A stretch of DNA of 64,000 bases from Pantoea anthophila (GTDB taxonomy: Bacteria; Pseudomonadota; Gammaproteobacteria; Enterobacterales; Enterobacteriaceae). Below the pieces are notes generated by a model. That model was not told the origin of the DNA. It worked only from the letters and a program-made list of their open reading frames with translations, and searched no databases. Within the stretch, counting starts at the first letter, position 1; the number at the start of each line of letters is the position of its first letter. The position numbers were made by a program, and so were the translations under genes. The stretch is taken from NCBI RefSeq assembly GCF_006494375.1, contig NZ_VHIZ01000017.1, positions 205,278-269,277 of the forward strand, given 5' to 3'. Below are positions 1 through 9,008 of the stretch, one piece after another.

Positions 1-121
1 GCGACAGTTTCGCGCCTGCGCCGATCAGCCCCAGCAGCACTGCCAGCACCACGGAAGTGAGCGCCAGTTCCAGCGTCACCAGTGTGCCCCTGAGAATTAC
101 ATCAGAATAGCCATACAGCAT
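1..121 (-). CDS. hisQ: HisQ, histidine ABC transporter permease (5' part only)
   Basis: Only the first 40 codons lie in the window; the gene runs off the left edge. The start is the ATG at 121-119 on the minus strand, and the protein begins MLYGYSDVILRG, very close to the N-terminus of enterobacterial HisQ. The visible part carries the first hydrophobic segment, ending in LIGAGAKLS. HisQ pairs with HisM in the inner membrane and the HisP ATPase drives histidine (and lysine/arginine) uptake. It follows hisJ in the same direction after a 165-bp spacer, the usual hisJ-hisQ arrangement. Confidence 0.9.
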   Translation of the reverse strand, partial: MLYGYSDVILRGTLVTLELALTSVVLAVLLGLIGAGAKLS

Positions 122-155
122 CGAAAGGGTCCTGTCGTGGAGTGAAAACAAAACG

Positions 156-275
156 CTGCCCGCCAGACATCGACGGGCAGTTTAGCTTTATCACTCTGGC
201 GTCTCTGCCATCCGCCCGGGGCGCAGCGGCGTTAAGCCGTCCGTTCCGGCGGGCTTCAGCAGCCAGAGGATAAAG
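156..275 (-). repeat. Structured hisJ-hisQ spacer with two inverted repeats
   Basis: The spacer between hisJ and hisQ holds two inverted repeats. One pairs CTTTATCACTCTGGC (186-200) with GCCAGAGGATAAAG (262-275), imperfect by one bulge. The other pairs CTGCCCG (156-162) with CGGGCAG (174-180). Both would fold in the hisJQMP transcript. In Salmonella and E. coli this spacer carries REP-type structure thought to set the high ratio of binding protein to membrane components. The same role here is inference. Confidence 0.55.
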
Positions 276-286
276 CGACAGGATGG

Positions 287-1069
287 TTAGTCGCCGTACA
301 CATTGAAATCGAAGTATTTCTTCGCAATCTTGTCGTAGGTGCCATCTTTACGCATATCAGTAAAGGCTTTGTCGATAGCGGCCTTCAGCTCGCTGTCATC
401 TTTACGCAGCCCCATGCCTGTTCCGACACCAAAGATCTTGTCATCTTTTACCGCCGGACCGGCAAACGCGTAGTTCTTGCCCACCGGCTGCTTCAGGAAG
501 CCTTCGCTGGCCTGAACTTCATCCTGGAAAGCGGCATCAATACGCCCTGCATTCAGATCCTGATAGACCAGATCCTGGTTCGCATAAGGCGTAATCGTCA
601 CCCCTTTTGGCCGCCAGTTCTCATTGGCATAGGTTTCCTGCGTGGTGCCCTGCAGCAGACCGATGTTTTTGCCTTTCAGCGATTCAATCGTCGGCTCGAT
701 TTTTGATCCCTTCGGTGCCACTAAACGTGCGTTGGCGGCGTAGAGTTTTTCTGAGAAGGCGATCTCTTCCTGACGTTTTGCTGTGATGGAGAGTGAGGAG
801 ATGATGGCATCAATTTTCTTCGCTTTCAGTGAAGGGATCAGCGCATCGAAATCACTTTCGACATAGGTACATTGGGTATGGATACGTTTGCAGATTTCGT
901 TAGCGAGGTCGATATCGAAGCCCACTAACTTGCCTTGCGCGTTTTTCGACTCAAACGGTGGGTAAGTTGGATCTGTACCGATGCGGATTGACCCCGGAAC
1001 CGCCGCAAAGACGCTGGCAGCACTGGATAAGCCCAGCATCAGGGAAAGAGCCAGAACACGCTTTTTCAT
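287..1069 (-). CDS. hisJ: HisJ, periplasmic histidine-binding protein
   Basis: 260 aa, the same length as E. coli HisJ. It has a Sec signal peptide (residues 1-22, cleavage near VFA-AVPG), then the family-3 solute-binding fold starting [15 protein letters not shown], and ends YFDFNVYGD as HisJ does. It binds histidine in the periplasm and delivers it to the HisQMP2 complex. It is the only binding-protein gene between ubiX and hisQ, whereas E. coli has argT plus hisJ there. A sigma-54-type promoter and an NtrC-like site lie upstream. Assignment to HisJ rather than ArgT is by overall sequence and could be blurred if one protein serves both roles. Confidence 0.92.
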   Translation of the reverse strand: MKKRVLALSLMLGLSSAASVFAAVPGSIRIGTDPTYPPFESKNAQGKLVGFDIDLANEICKRIHTQCTYVESDFDALIPSLKAKKIDAIISSLSITAKRQEEIAFSEKLYAANARLVAPKGSKIEPTIESLKGKNIGLLQGTTQETYANENWRPKGVTITPYANQDLVYQDLNAGRIDAAFQDEVQASEGFLKQPVGKNYAFAGPAVKDDKIFGVGTGMGLRKDDSELKAAIDKAFTDMRKDGTYDKIAKKYFDFNVYGD

Positions 1070-1132
1070 AGATTACCCTCAAGTGAAGTGCTTTTTGTTA
1101 TGTGGTTCGTGATGTGAATGCGCTAATTAATC

Positions 1133-1148
1133 TGCATGTTTCATGCCA
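1133..1148 (-). promoter_or_regulatory. Candidate sigma-54 (-24/-12) promoter of hisJ
   Basis: On the minus strand the sequence TGGCATGAAACATGCA has the invariant GG-N10-GC spacing of RpoN promoters and differs from TGGCACRNNNNTTGCW at two positions. It sits about 65 bp upstream of the hisJ start codon. In E. coli and Salmonella the promoter at this locus, in front of argT, is nitrogen-regulated. Here it would serve hisJ directly. Confidence 0.65.
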
Positions 1149-1301
1149 GATCTGCAAGTTATCCACACAGTTAGCGTGACGCCAGTGCGGTGAAAACCGC
1201 CTGTTTATAGGGGGGAATATAGCAGTGAAGTAAAAGAGAAAAAGCGATGATGTTAACTTTTGGTGCGTCAGATGCACGAAGAGTGATCCGGGGCGCGCTT
1301 A

Positions 1302-1318
1302 TGCACTAATTAAGTGCG
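1302..1318. promoter_or_regulatory. Candidate NtrC (GlnG) enhancer site for hisJ
   Basis: TGCACTAATTAAGTGCG is a dyad of the form GCAC-N7-GTGC, the NtrC half-site arrangement. It lies about 160 bp upstream of the candidate sigma-54 promoter, a usual enhancer distance, just beyond the ubiX stop codon. It sits inside a longer inverted repeat (1291-1300 with 1312-1321) that could also act as a weak stem-loop after ubiX, but no T-run follows. Confidence 0.55.
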
Positions 1319-1329
1319 CCCGCGGAACT

Positions 1330-1899
1330 TTATGCACCCTGCCAGCGCATAAACAGATCTTCCGGCAGGTCGATATCAAACTGATCGATAACGCGATTAA
1401 CGGTCTGGTCGATGATCTGCCCGATGGTATCAGGACGGTGATAGAACGCCGGAACAGGCGGCATAATGATGGCCCCCAGTTCGGCCGCCGTGGTCATCAT
1501 GCGCAGATGACCGACATGCAGCGGGGTCTCGCGCACGCACAACACCAGTTTACGCTGCTCTTTTAACACCACGTCCGCTGCCCGGGTCAGCAGGGAGTCA
1601 CTGTAGCTGTGAACGATGCCTGACAGGGTTTTCATCGAGCAGGGTAAAATCGCCATGCCCAGCGTTTTAAACGACCCGGAGGAGATATTCGCGGCAATAT
1701 CGCGCACGTCGTGCACCACATCGGCCAGCGCCTGTACGTCGCGAACCGAGTAGTCGCTCTCCAGTCCCAGCGTCTGTCGCGCCGCCTGACTCATGACCAG
1801 ATGCGTTTCCACCTCTTCCACCTGCTGCAACACCTGCAGCATGCGCACGCCGTAGATCACCCCGCTTGCGCCAGAGATGCCAATGATGAGTCGTTTCAT
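1330..1899 (-). CDS. ubiX: UbiX, flavin prenyltransferase
   Basis: 189 aa, full length. The N-terminus MKRLIIGISGASGVIYG is the FMN-binding signature of the UbiX/Pad1 family. The enzyme joins dimethylallyl phosphate to FMN, making the prenylated cofactor used by the UbiD decarboxylase in ubiquinone synthesis. It lies downstream of purF after a terminator, as in E. coli. The reading frame is intact with no unusual features. Confidence 0.96.
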   Translation of the reverse strand: MKRLIIGISGASGVIYGVRMLQVLQQVEEVETHLVMSQAARQTLGLESDYSVRDVQALADVVHDVRDIAANISSGSFKTLGMAILPCSMKTLSGIVHSYSDSLLTRAADVVLKEQRKLVLCVRETPLHVGHLRMMTTAAELGAIIMPPVPAFYHRPDTIGQIIDQTVNRVIDQFDIDLPEDLFMRWQGA

Positions 1900-1949
1900 A
1901 GTCCAACCTTGTCTCCGCTAATGCATCATCATAACGCGGCCGGACGATT

Positions 1950-1986
1950 TCTGAAAACAAACAGGGCGGGATTGCTCCCGCCCTGT
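1950..1986 (-). terminator. Rho-independent terminator after purF
   Basis: Perfect stem ACAGGGCGGG (1961-1970) with CCCGCCCTGT (1977-1986), loop ATTGCT, followed on the minus strand by TTTGTTTTC. It lies 27 bp past the purF stop and should end the cvpA-purF transcript. Confidence 0.9.
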
Positions 1987-2012
1987 TCTGTGCTGTCCGC
2001 CTTCAGGGGATA

Positions 2013-3530
2013 TCAGCCTTCGTTGTGCAGCTCGAGATTCTCGACCTCGTTCTGGCGCTGAAGCGCTTTCGCGTCATCATTACGCAGCGACTCAAGATAC
2101 TCCAGATACTGCTGATCGACATCTTTGGTCACGTAGACGCCGTTGAAAACCGAACATTCAAACTGGGTAATATCCGGATTCTCTTCACGCACCGCTTCGA
2201 TCAGATCGTTGAGATCCTGGAAAATCAGCGCATCCGCTTTGATCAGCTGACGGATCTCTTCCACTTCGCGGCCATGGGCAATCAGCTCCGTGGCGCTCGG
2301 CATATCGATGCCGTAGACGTTCGGGAAGCGAATTTCCGGGGCCGCTGACGCCAGGTAAACCCGTTTTGCGCCCGCTTCACGCGCCATCTCAATGATCTGC
2401 TCGGAAGTGGTGCCACGCACGATGGAGTCATCCACCAGCAGCACGTTTTTATCACGGAATTCCGCGCGGTTCGCGTTGAGCTTACGACGCACTGCGCTGC
2501 GACGTAACTGCTGGCCCGGCATGATAAAGGTGCGGCCGACGTAGCGGTTCTTCACGAAGCCCTGGCGATAGGGTTTATCGAGAATACGCGCAATCTCCAG
2601 CGCGATATCGGTTGAGGTTTCCGGGATTGGAATCACCACGTCGATATCGAGATCTTCCCACTCGCGGGCAATTTTTTCGCCCAGCTTGGTGCCCATACGG
2701 ACACGGGCGCTGTAGACCGAAATCTTGTCGAGGAACGAGTCGGGACGTGCAAAATAGACATACTCGAACAGGCACGGATTGCTTTTCGGGTTTTCAGCAC
2801 ACTGACGGGTCGACAGCTGGCCCTCTTCAGTGACATAAACCGCTTCACCCGGCGCCACGTCACGGATGAACTCAAAGCCCAGCGTATCAAGCGCCACGCT
2901 CTCTGAGGCAACCATATATTCGGTACGGCCATCAGCGATGACGCGCTTGCCGAGGACCAGCGGACGAATGCCGTTAGGATCGCGGAAGGCGACCATGCCG
3001 TGTCCGATAATCATCGCCACGACGGCGTAAGCACCGCGCACCTGCTGATGCAGGGCTGCAACCGCAGAAAAAATGTTGTCAGCTTCCAGCGGATCGTTCT
3101 GGAAGCGATCCAGTTCCTGCGCAAAGATATTCAGCAGGATTTCGGAATCTGACGTGGTGTTAACGTGACGGCGACCCTTTTCGAACAGGTGCTTACGCAG
3201 TTCATGGGCGTTAGTCAGATTACCGTTGTGCGCCAGAGTGATGCCATAGGGCGAGTTGACGTAGAAAGGCTGCGCTTCAGAGGCACTGGAGCTTCCCGCC
3301 GTAGGATAACGCGCGTGACCAATGCCCATGTTGCCCTGCAGACGCTGCATGTGACGTGCTTCGAAAACGTCGCTGACCAGGCCGTTTGCCTTTCGCAGGC
3401 GAAAACATTTCAGCGCATCGATAGTACAAATGCCTGCGGCATCCTGCCCGCGGTGCTGGAGCACCGTTAACGCGTCATAGATCGACTGGTTGACCGGCAT
3501 GAAACCGGTGATACCGACAATACCGCACAT
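2013..3530 (-). CDS. purF: PurF, amidophosphoribosyltransferase
   Basis: 505 aa. It catalyses the committed step of purine synthesis: PRPP plus glutamine gives 5-phosphoribosylamine. The N-terminus MCGIVGITG supplies the Ntn-type catalytic Cys2 of the glutaminase domain after Met removal. The C-terminal phosphoribosyltransferase domain has the PRPP loop [13 protein letters not shown]. It follows cvpA by 37 bp and shares its PurR-controlled promoter. Confidence 0.98.
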   Translation of the reverse strand: MCGIVGITGFMPVNQSIYDALTVLQHRGQDAAGICTIDALKCFRLRKANGLVSDVFEARHMQRLQGNMGIGHARYPTAGSSSASEAQPFYVNSPYGITLAHNGNLTNAHELRKHLFEKGRRHVNTTSDSEILLNIFAQELDRFQNDPLEADNIFSAVAALHQQVRGAYAVVAMIIGHGMVAFRDPNGIRPLVLGKRVIADGRTEYMVASESVALDTLGFEFIRDVAPGEAVYVTEEGQLSTRQCAENPKSNPCLFEYVYFARPDSFLDKISVYSARVRMGTKLGEKIAREWEDLDIDVVIPIPETSTDIALEIARILDKPYRQGFVKNRYVGRTFIMPGQQLRRSAVRRKLNANRAEFRDKNVLLVDDSIVRGTTSEQIIEMAREAGAKRVYLASAAPEIRFPNVYGIDMPSATELIAHGREVEEIRQLIKADALIFQDLNDLIEAVREENPDITQFECSVFNGVYVTKDVDQQYLEYLESLRNDDAKALQRQNEVENLELHNEG

Positions 3531-3567
3531 GTTGTCATTTCCTCATTAAGCCGCACTCCCGGTCACA

Positions 3568-4053
3568 TCACCGGGGTAAAAAACTCGACGTGCTTTTCAG
3601 GTAATCAAAAAACCACCTGATGATATAACTGAACTCGGGAATGAGTTGAGACTGTTGCCAGTCCGGACTTTTGGAAAAGCCAGTGAATGTATCAAGGAAG
3701 AACAGCAAAGCGGCCACAATCAGCACACCACGCAACGCCCCGAAACAGACTCCCAACACCCGGTCGGTTCCCGACAGGCCGGTTTTTTCCACCAGCGTGC
3801 CGATAACGTAGTTCACTATGGCCCCGACTATCAGGGTTGCCACAAACAGCACACCGATGGCGATACCGTTACGAACCAGTTCGTCGTCAAAACCTGTAAA
3901 CCAGACTGCAAGGTAGGCGTAGTAATGACTGGCGACAAAAAACGCGCATCCCCAGGTAACAAGAGATAAGGCTTCCCGGACAAACCCACGAATCAGGCTG
4001 ACCAGAGCCGAAAAACCAACTACCGCAATAATGACGTAATCAATCCAGATCAT
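3568..4053 (-). CDS. cvpA: CvpA, colicin V production/envelope membrane protein
   Basis: 161 aa, with four predicted membrane segments beginning [20 protein letters not shown]. In E. coli CvpA is an inner-membrane protein needed for colicin V production and linked to envelope resistance to bile salts; its molecular activity is unknown. It is the first gene of the cvpA-purF unit and has a PurR operator and promoter immediately upstream. Confidence 0.95.
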   Translation of the reverse strand: MIWIDYVIIAVVGFSALVSLIRGFVREALSLVTWGCAFFVASHYYAYLAVWFTGFDDELVRNGIAIGVLFVATLIVGAIVNYVIGTLVEKTGLSGTDRVLGVCFGALRGVLIVAALLFFLDTFTGFSKSPDWQQSQLIPEFSYIIRWFFDYLKSTSSFLPR

Positions 4054-4104
4054 GAACTCTTCCAGCGCCAGTGCAATTGCACCCCTGCATCCAGTTCGGG
4101 GCGC

Positions 4105-4133
4105 ATTCTAACAGAAAAAGAAAACGTTTGCGT
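4105..4133 (-). promoter_or_regulatory. cvpA-purF promoter with PurR operator
   Basis: Read on the minus strand, ACGCAAACGTTTTCTT (4133-4118) matches the PurR consensus ACGCAAACGTTTGCGT closely and is, from memory, nearly the same as the E. coli cvpA-purF operator. A -10 hexamer TAGAAT (4110-4105) follows. PurR with hypoxanthine or guanine would repress cvpA-purF by occluding this promoter. Confidence 0.9.
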
Positions 4134-4158
4134 AGCGGTTTTCCTTTTCTGCATCCAT

Positions 4159-4189
4159 AAAAAAGGCGATAAAAAAATTCGCTATCGCC
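4159..4189 (-). terminator. Terminator after dedD
   Basis: Minus-strand stem GGCGATA (4189-4183) with TATCGCC (4171-4165), then TTTTTT (4164-4159). It lies about 130 bp past the dedD stop and separates the folC-dedD transcript from the PurR-controlled cvpA-purF promoter. The rest of the 4054-4316 gap shows no convincing gene. Confidence 0.8.
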
Positions 4190-4316
4190 CGGGTGATTCT
4201 CAGCCGTTCATGCCGTTGAAAATGGTCACTTTTTCCGTCACGCTGCGCTATAAATGAACGCGTCAGCCGATAAAAGACGCTGCCTGTTACTGCTATCGGC
4301 AGCGCCAATCGCCTGA

Positions 4317-5099
4317 TTAACGGGCACTGTAGGGTTTCACCACACCGCCCAGTCCGGAGATGTTTTTCAGCTCGCCCACTGCGCTCTGCATTTTGGCTTT
4401 AGAGGCGTCCGGCCCGACATAAATTCGGGTAATCTGCCCCTGCACTGGCGTTGACGGCACGGTAAAGGCGCGATAGCCCGAGAGCCGAAGCTGTGCCACG
4501 ATCTCGTTCACTTTGCTGGCATTTTTCAGCGCGCCCAGCTGCACCACGTACGCCTGCCCTGCCGGCGCGGTAGTCTCTGCCGCTTTCGGCGCTGTCTCTT
4601 CCTTCGGCTGCTCAACCGCTTTTGGCTGTTCAGCCGGCTTCGGCTTCGGCTGCTCTGCCACTTTCGGCTTCGGCTGTTCCACAGGCTTCGGCTTAGGCTG
4701 CTCGGTTACTCTGGCTTTCTGCTGCTCGGTGACCTTCGGCTTCGTGACCGTCTGCGCAGGCGCAGACTGATGAACCGGCGGCGGCGAGACCACAGCCGGA
4801 TCGCTCTCCTCTTCCGGCTGGGTGCGGCCCTGTTCCGCCGTCACGTTGGTTTTACCGCTGCCGTTACTGCTGCTCACCGCATTGCCCGCCCCTTCCGGCG
4901 GCTGCGACGGCAGCGACTGCGTGACCGGCGGCACCATTTCGCTGTCCTGCTGGTCGTCCGGTTTTGGCACCAGCGGAATCGCCGCGAACTCCTCTTTATA
5001 ATGCTTTTTCTGACCATCCAGCAGCCCTGGCAGGACAATCACGCCAACGGCGACCAGAATAATCGTGCCGACTAAACGGTTCTGAAACTTACTTGCCAC
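4317..5099 (-). CDS. dedD: DedD, SPOR-domain cell-division protein
   Basis: 260 aa from a GTG start at 5099, chosen because the protein then begins ASKFQNRLVGTIILVAVG like E. coli DedD; the longer frame upstream lies inside folC. It has one N-terminal membrane anchor, a long proline/lysine-rich periplasmic linker with repeats of EQPKPK type, and a C-terminal SPOR domain starting near YVVQLGALKNASKV that binds denuded septal peptidoglycan. The start overlaps the folC stop by 11 bp, suggesting coupled translation. Confidence 0.94.
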   Translation of the reverse strand: MASKFQNRLVGTIILVAVGVIVLPGLLDGQKKHYKEEFAAIPLVPKPDDQQDSEMVPPVTQSLPSQPPEGAGNAVSSSNGSGKTNVTAEQGRTQPEEESDPAVVSPPPVHQSAPAQTVTKPKVTEQQKARVTEQPKPKPVEQPKPKVAEQPKPKPAEQPKAVEQPKEETAPKAAETTAPAGQAYVVQLGALKNASKVNEIVAQLRLSGYRAFTVPSTPVQGQITRIYVGPDASKAKMQSAVGELKNISGLGGVVKPYSAR

Positions 5100-6357
5100 G
5101 TCCTTTCTCCGTTTCAATCGATTCCATGACCTGCGCCACGGTGTGGAATGACCCACAAACCAGCACAACGTCCTGCGGCGCGGCCTGCTGACGCGCCTGC
5201 TGCCAGGCGAGTTCAACCGAGCTAAACGCCTCGCCCTGCGGCAGGCTGCTCAGCAGCTGCTCCGCCGTGGCACCGCGCGGGCCATCGAGTGGCGCGCAGT
5301 ACCAGGCATCCACCACCGGAGCCAGCGCTGCCAGCGTTCCGGCGATATCTTTATCATGCAGCATACCCACAACCGCGTGCACTTTGCCGCGTGCCGGCAG
5401 GGCGGCCAGTCGAGAAGCCAGATAGCCCGCCGCATGCGGGTTGTGCGCCACGTCCAGAATCACACGCGGGGATTCACTGATGGTCTGAAAACGTCCTGGC
5501 AGCATCGCCAGCGGCAGGCTGGCGCGAATCTGCGCCTCGCTGACCGCCAGCCCGGACATGCGCAGTGCCACCAGTGCCGTCGCCGCGTTGGGCAGCGGCA
5601 CCTGCGGCAGGGGCAAATCGTTCAGCTCACCGGCCGCATCCCGCAGCGACCAGCTTTCCGCCTGCGCATGAAAGGACCATTCACGGTCGCGCTGCATGAG
5701 CTTAGCGCCCTTTTCCTGCGCCACCATGGCGATACTCTGCGGCATTTCCGGCTCACCGACCACCGCCGGTTTGCCTGCCCGGAACACACCCGCTTTTTCC
5801 CGCCCGATGCTTTCGCGATCCGGGCCAAGCCAGTCGGTATGATCCAGAGCAATGCTGGTGACGATGGCGACATCAGCATCAACGATATTGGTGGCGTCCA
5901 GTCGTCCGCCGAGGCCCACCTCGAGGATCACCACATCCAGCTTCGCCTGGCGAAACAGGTTGAGCGCGGAGAGCGTGCCGAATTCAAAATAGGTCAGTGA
6001 AATGTCTGCCCGTCCCGCTTCAATCTCCGCAAAGCTGGCGCAGTGCTGCGCTTCGCTCAGCTCCTCTCCCTGAACCCGGACGCGCTCTGTGTAGCGCACC
6101 AGATGGGGTGAGCTGTAGACGCCAACCCGATAGCCTGCGGCCATCAGCAGGGTTTCCAGCGTGCGGCAGGTGGTGCCTTTGCCGTTGGTACCGGCGACGG
6201 TAAAAACAAAGGGGGCGGGTTTCAGCAGGTCGAGACGTTGTGCCACCTGGCGAATGCGATCCAGACCCAGTTCGATCGCCTGGGTATGCAGGTGCTCAAG
6301 ATAATAAAGCCACGTGGCCAAAGGCGACGTGGCTTGAGGAAGGTGAAGATTGTCCAT
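5089..6357 (-). CDS. folC: FolC, dihydrofolate/folylpolyglutamate synthase
   Basis: 422 aa, the usual length. The ATP-binding loop is VAGTNGKGTTCRTLE (about residues 55-69), followed by Mur-ligase-type motifs such as ILEVGLGGRLDATN and ILDVAHNPHAA. It makes dihydrofolate from dihydropteroate and glutamate and adds further glutamates to folates in the cytosol. It lies between accD and dedD in the order known from E. coli. Confidence 0.97.
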   Translation of the reverse strand: MDNLHLPQATSPLATWLYYLEHLHTQAIELGLDRIRQVAQRLDLLKPAPFVFTVAGTNGKGTTCRTLETLLMAAGYRVGVYSSPHLVRYTERVRVQGEELSEAQHCASFAEIEAGRADISLTYFEFGTLSALNLFRQAKLDVVILEVGLGGRLDATNIVDADVAIVTSIALDHTDWLGPDRESIGREKAGVFRAGKPAVVGEPEMPQSIAMVAQEKGAKLMQRDREWSFHAQAESWSLRDAAGELNDLPLPQVPLPNAATALVALRMSGLAVSEAQIRASLPLAMLPGRFQTISESPRVILDVAHNPHAAGYLASRLAALPARGKVHAVVGMLHDKDIAGTLAALAPVVDAWYCAPLDGPRGATAEQLLSSLPQGEAFSSVELAWQQARQQAAPQDVVLVCGSFHTVAQVMESIETEKGRGK

Positions 6358-6418
6358 ATGTCCCGTTTTGCTTATTGATACCCGGCAGACTGCTGCTGCG
6401 GTATACGGTGCATTGGTA

Positions 6419-6441
6419 AGAGGCGCGGTGGACGCGCCTCT
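6419..6441. terminator. Stem-loop between accD and folC
   Basis: AGAGGCGCG (6419-6427) pairs with CGCGCCTCT (6433-6441) around a 5-base loop, 11 bp past the accD stop. The strong GC stem has no real T-run on the minus strand, so it may be an attenuating or transcript-stabilising hairpin rather than a full terminator. Confidence 0.45.
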
Positions 6442-6451
6442 CTATCTCCTG

Positions 6452-7366
6452 TCAGGCCTCGTTGCTTTCTGATTCAGTCGGCGCAGGGGCGGACTGTTCA
6501 CCGTCATGCAGCGGTGCCGGCAGGTTCATCATTTTTGCCAGCAGGCTTGCCAGTTTGTAGCGCATTTCCGGACGGCGGATGATCATGTCGATCGCGCCCT
6601 TTTCAATCAGAAACTCACTGCGCTGGAAGCCTGGCGGCAGTTTTTCACGCACGGTCTGTTCGATAACGCGTGGGCCGGCAAAGCCGATCAGCGCTTTCGG
6701 TTCCGCCACGTTGAGGTCACCCAGCATGGCAAAACTGGCGGAAACGCCGCCCATGGTCGGGTCAGTCAGCACGGAAATGTAAGGCAGACCGCGCTCCTGC
6801 ATTTTCGCCAGCGCCGCACTGGTCTTCGCCATCTGCATCAGCGACATCAGCGCTTCCTGCATACGCGCACCGCCACTGGCGGAGAAGCAGATCAGCGGAC
6901 AGTTATCTTCTAACGCCTGCTCAACCGCACGGACAAAACGCGCGCCGACCACAGAGCCCATTGAACCGCCCATGAAGGCAAATTCAAAGGCGGCCGTAAC
7001 AACCGGCATGCCGTGCAGCTGACCTTTCATCACGATCAATGCATCTTTTTCGCCGGTGTCTTTCTGGGCGGCGACCAGACGATCTTTGTACTTCTTGGAG
7101 TCGCGGAACTTGAGCAGATCTTTCGGCTCGAGTTCACTGCCAAGCTCAACCAGGGTGCCCTGGTCGAGGAAACTGCCGAGACGCTCACGGGCGTGCATAC
7201 GCATGTGATGGTCACACTTCGGGCAGACCTCAAGATTACGCTCCAGCTCGGCGCGGTAGAGAACCTGGCCACAGCTGTCGCACTTGGTCCAGACCCCTTC
7301 CGGGATACTGGCTTTGCGCGCAGGCGTCGTGGTGCTTTTATTAAGAATTCGTTCAATCCAGCTCAT
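6452..7366 (-). CDS. accD: AccD, acetyl-CoA carboxylase carboxyltransferase beta subunit
   Basis: 304 aa. An N-terminal C4 zinc ribbon (CDSCGQ...CPKC, about residues 29-51) precedes the crotonase-like carboxyltransferase domain, with the glycine-rich oxyanion region [16 protein letters not shown]. With AccA it transfers the carboxyl group from biotin to acetyl-CoA, making malonyl-CoA for fatty-acid synthesis. The dedA-accD-folC order is the E. coli one. The 7367-7510 gap upstream holds only a small CTGCTGAA/TTCAGCAG hairpin (7413-7434). Confidence 0.97.
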   Translation of the reverse strand: MSWIERILNKSTTTPARKASIPEGVWTKCDSCGQVLYRAELERNLEVCPKCDHHMRMHARERLGSFLDQGTLVELGSELEPKDLLKFRDSKKYKDRLVAAQKDTGEKDALIVMKGQLHGMPVVTAAFEFAFMGGSMGSVVGARFVRAVEQALEDNCPLICFSASGGARMQEALMSLMQMAKTSAALAKMQERGLPYISVLTDPTMGGVSASFAMLGDLNVAEPKALIGFAGPRVIEQTVREKLPPGFQRSEFLIEKGAIDMIIRRPEMRYKLASLLAKMMNLPAPLHDGEQSAPAPTESESNEA

Positions 7367-7510
7367 TGATGACCTTTCTGTTTAAAACTGACCTGGTCCA
7401 GTCGTCTTGATACTGCTGAAAACCGCTTCAGCAGACGGTAAATGTCGCTCATTAAACCACAACCTGTTCAGACTGTGGATAAAAATCTGGTCTTACCCCT
7501 GAGCAAAGTC

Positions 7511-8173
7511 TCAGGGCAGCTTCTGCTGTTTAGCCTGACGGCGATGACGCCAGACTTCGATGACGCCCGGCAGGACGGAGACCAGGATAATGCCCACAAT
7601 CAACAGCTTCAGGTTTTCCTGCACCACCGGCAGATCGCCAAACAGGTAGCCCGCATAGGAGAAGAGCAGGACCCATAACAGCGCACCGGTGACGTTGAAC
7701 AGCGCGAAGTGGCGATAGGACATATGGCCCATACCGGCGACAAACGGCGCAAACGTGCGGACGATTGGCACAAAGCGCGCCAGGATGATGGTTTTTCCGC
7801 CGTGACGGGCATAAAACGCATGGGTTTTATCCAGATAGCTGCGGCGGAAAATCTTCGAGTCCGGGTTACTGAACAACCGTTTGCCAAACAGCCGGCCAAT
7901 GGTGTAGTTCACCGCATCGCCCAGAATCGCGGCGGTCACTAACAGCGCCACCATCAGATGCACATTCAGATCGTTCCCCGGCAGGGCTGCCAGCGCGCCT
8001 GCGACAAACAGCAGGGAGTCGCCCGGCAGGAAGGGCGTCACCACCAGTCCGGTTTCGCAGAACAAAATCAGGAACAAAATCGCGTAAATCCAGACGCCGT
8101 ACTGAGCAACCAGCTCGGCAAGGTGCACATCAATGTGCAGAATAAAATCAACCAGAAAATGGAGGAACTCCAT
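7511..8173 (-). CDS. dedA: DedA-family inner-membrane protein
   Basis: 220 aa from the ATG at 8173, which gives the N-terminus [20 protein letters not shown] and the E. coli DedA length; the longer frame upstream overlaps truA. It is a polytopic SNARE-associated/DedA protein with the family's [16 protein letters not shown] motif and a conserved [16 protein letters not shown] segment. DedA proteins support membrane homeostasis, and some members recycle undecaprenyl phosphate. The specific substrate of this paralogue is not settled. It lies 29 bp downstream of truA. Confidence 0.93.
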   Translation of the reverse strand: MEFLHFLVDFILHIDVHLAELVAQYGVWIYAILFLILFCETGLVVTPFLPGDSLLFVAGALAALPGNDLNVHLMVALLVTAAILGDAVNYTIGRLFGKRLFSNPDSKIFRRSYLDKTHAFYARHGGKTIILARFVPIVRTFAPFVAGMGHMSYRHFALFNVTGALLWVLLFSYAGYLFGDLPVVQENLKLLIVGIILVSVLPGVIEVWRHRRQAKQQKLP

Positions 8174-8202
8174 AGCGTGCCCTTTAATGTCCTGAAAGTG
8201 AA

Positions 8203-9006
8203 TTAATCCGCGAGGAACAGGGGTCCCATCGGCGGCTGTGGTAACGCAAAGTGGGATGGATAATCCACCGCCACCAGATACAACCCTTCTGCCCGGGCTG
8301 TAGCGGCCGCTAACGTCCGATCTTTCGCCGCCAGCAGCGTTGCCATCCATGACTCCGGCTTGTTGCCGCAGCCTATCTCCATCAGGCTGCCCACGATATT
8401 GCGCACCATGTGATGCACAAAGGCGTTGGCTTTGATATCCACAATCACGTAAGGGCCCTGACGCGTCACGTTGAGGTGAATCACGTTGCGCCACGGCGTA
8501 CGCGACTGGCACTGCACCGCGCGGAATGAGGTGAAATCATTCTCGCCCAGCAGGCATTGCCCGGCGCGCTGCATCTTTTCCGCATCCAGAGGATGGTAAA
8601 AGTGCGTCACGCCCTGCGCCAGCACCGCCGGACGCAGACGCTGATTGTAGATCAGGTAGCGATAGCGGCGGGCGGTGGCGCTGAAGCGGGCATGGAAATC
8701 TTCCGGCACCGCTTTCACCCAGCGAACGGCGATGTCCGGTGGCAGATTGGCGTTGACGCCCAGCGTCCAGGCGCCGTCAGGCCGCTGCGCCGTGGTGTCG
8801 AAATGGACCACCTGTCCGGTGCCGTGCACCCCGGCATCTGTCCGGCCGGCACAAAAGATGCTGACCGGATGATCGGCGACTTTCGACAGCGCACGCTCAA
8901 CCTTCTCCTGCACGCTGCGGACTTCATTCTGGCGCTGCCAGCCGTAGTAACGGCTGCCGTCATACTCTATGCCGAGCGCCAGTTTTTGCGTCTGACCTTC
9001 GGACAT
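8203..9006 (-). CDS. truA: TruA, tRNA pseudouridine(38-40) synthase
   Basis: 267 aa. The catalytic Asp lies in the motif [19 protein letters not shown], and the C-terminal part has the conserved [13 protein letters not shown]. It isomerises uridines 38-40 in the anticodon arm of many tRNAs. It lies 2 bp downstream of usg and 29 bp upstream of dedA, so the three are probably co-transcribed. Confidence 0.97.
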   Translation of the reverse strand: MSEGQTQKLALGIEYDGSRYYGWQRQNEVRSVQEKVERALSKVADHPVSIFCAGRTDAGVHGTGQVVHFDTTAQRPDGAWTLGVNANLPPDIAVRWVKAVPEDFHARFSATARRYRYLIYNQRLRPAVLAQGVTHFYHPLDAEKMQRAGQCLLGENDFTSFRAVQCQSRTPWRNVIHLNVTRQGPYVIVDIKANAFVHHMVRNIVGSLMEIGCGNKPESWMATLLAAKDRTLAAATARAEGLYLVAVDYPSHFALPQPPMGPLFLAD

Positions 9007-9008
9007 GG

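Noticed and set aside
4108..4308. 66-codon ORF in the dedD-cvpA gap
   Set aside because: It runs through the terminator and the PurR operator and has no similarity I recognise.
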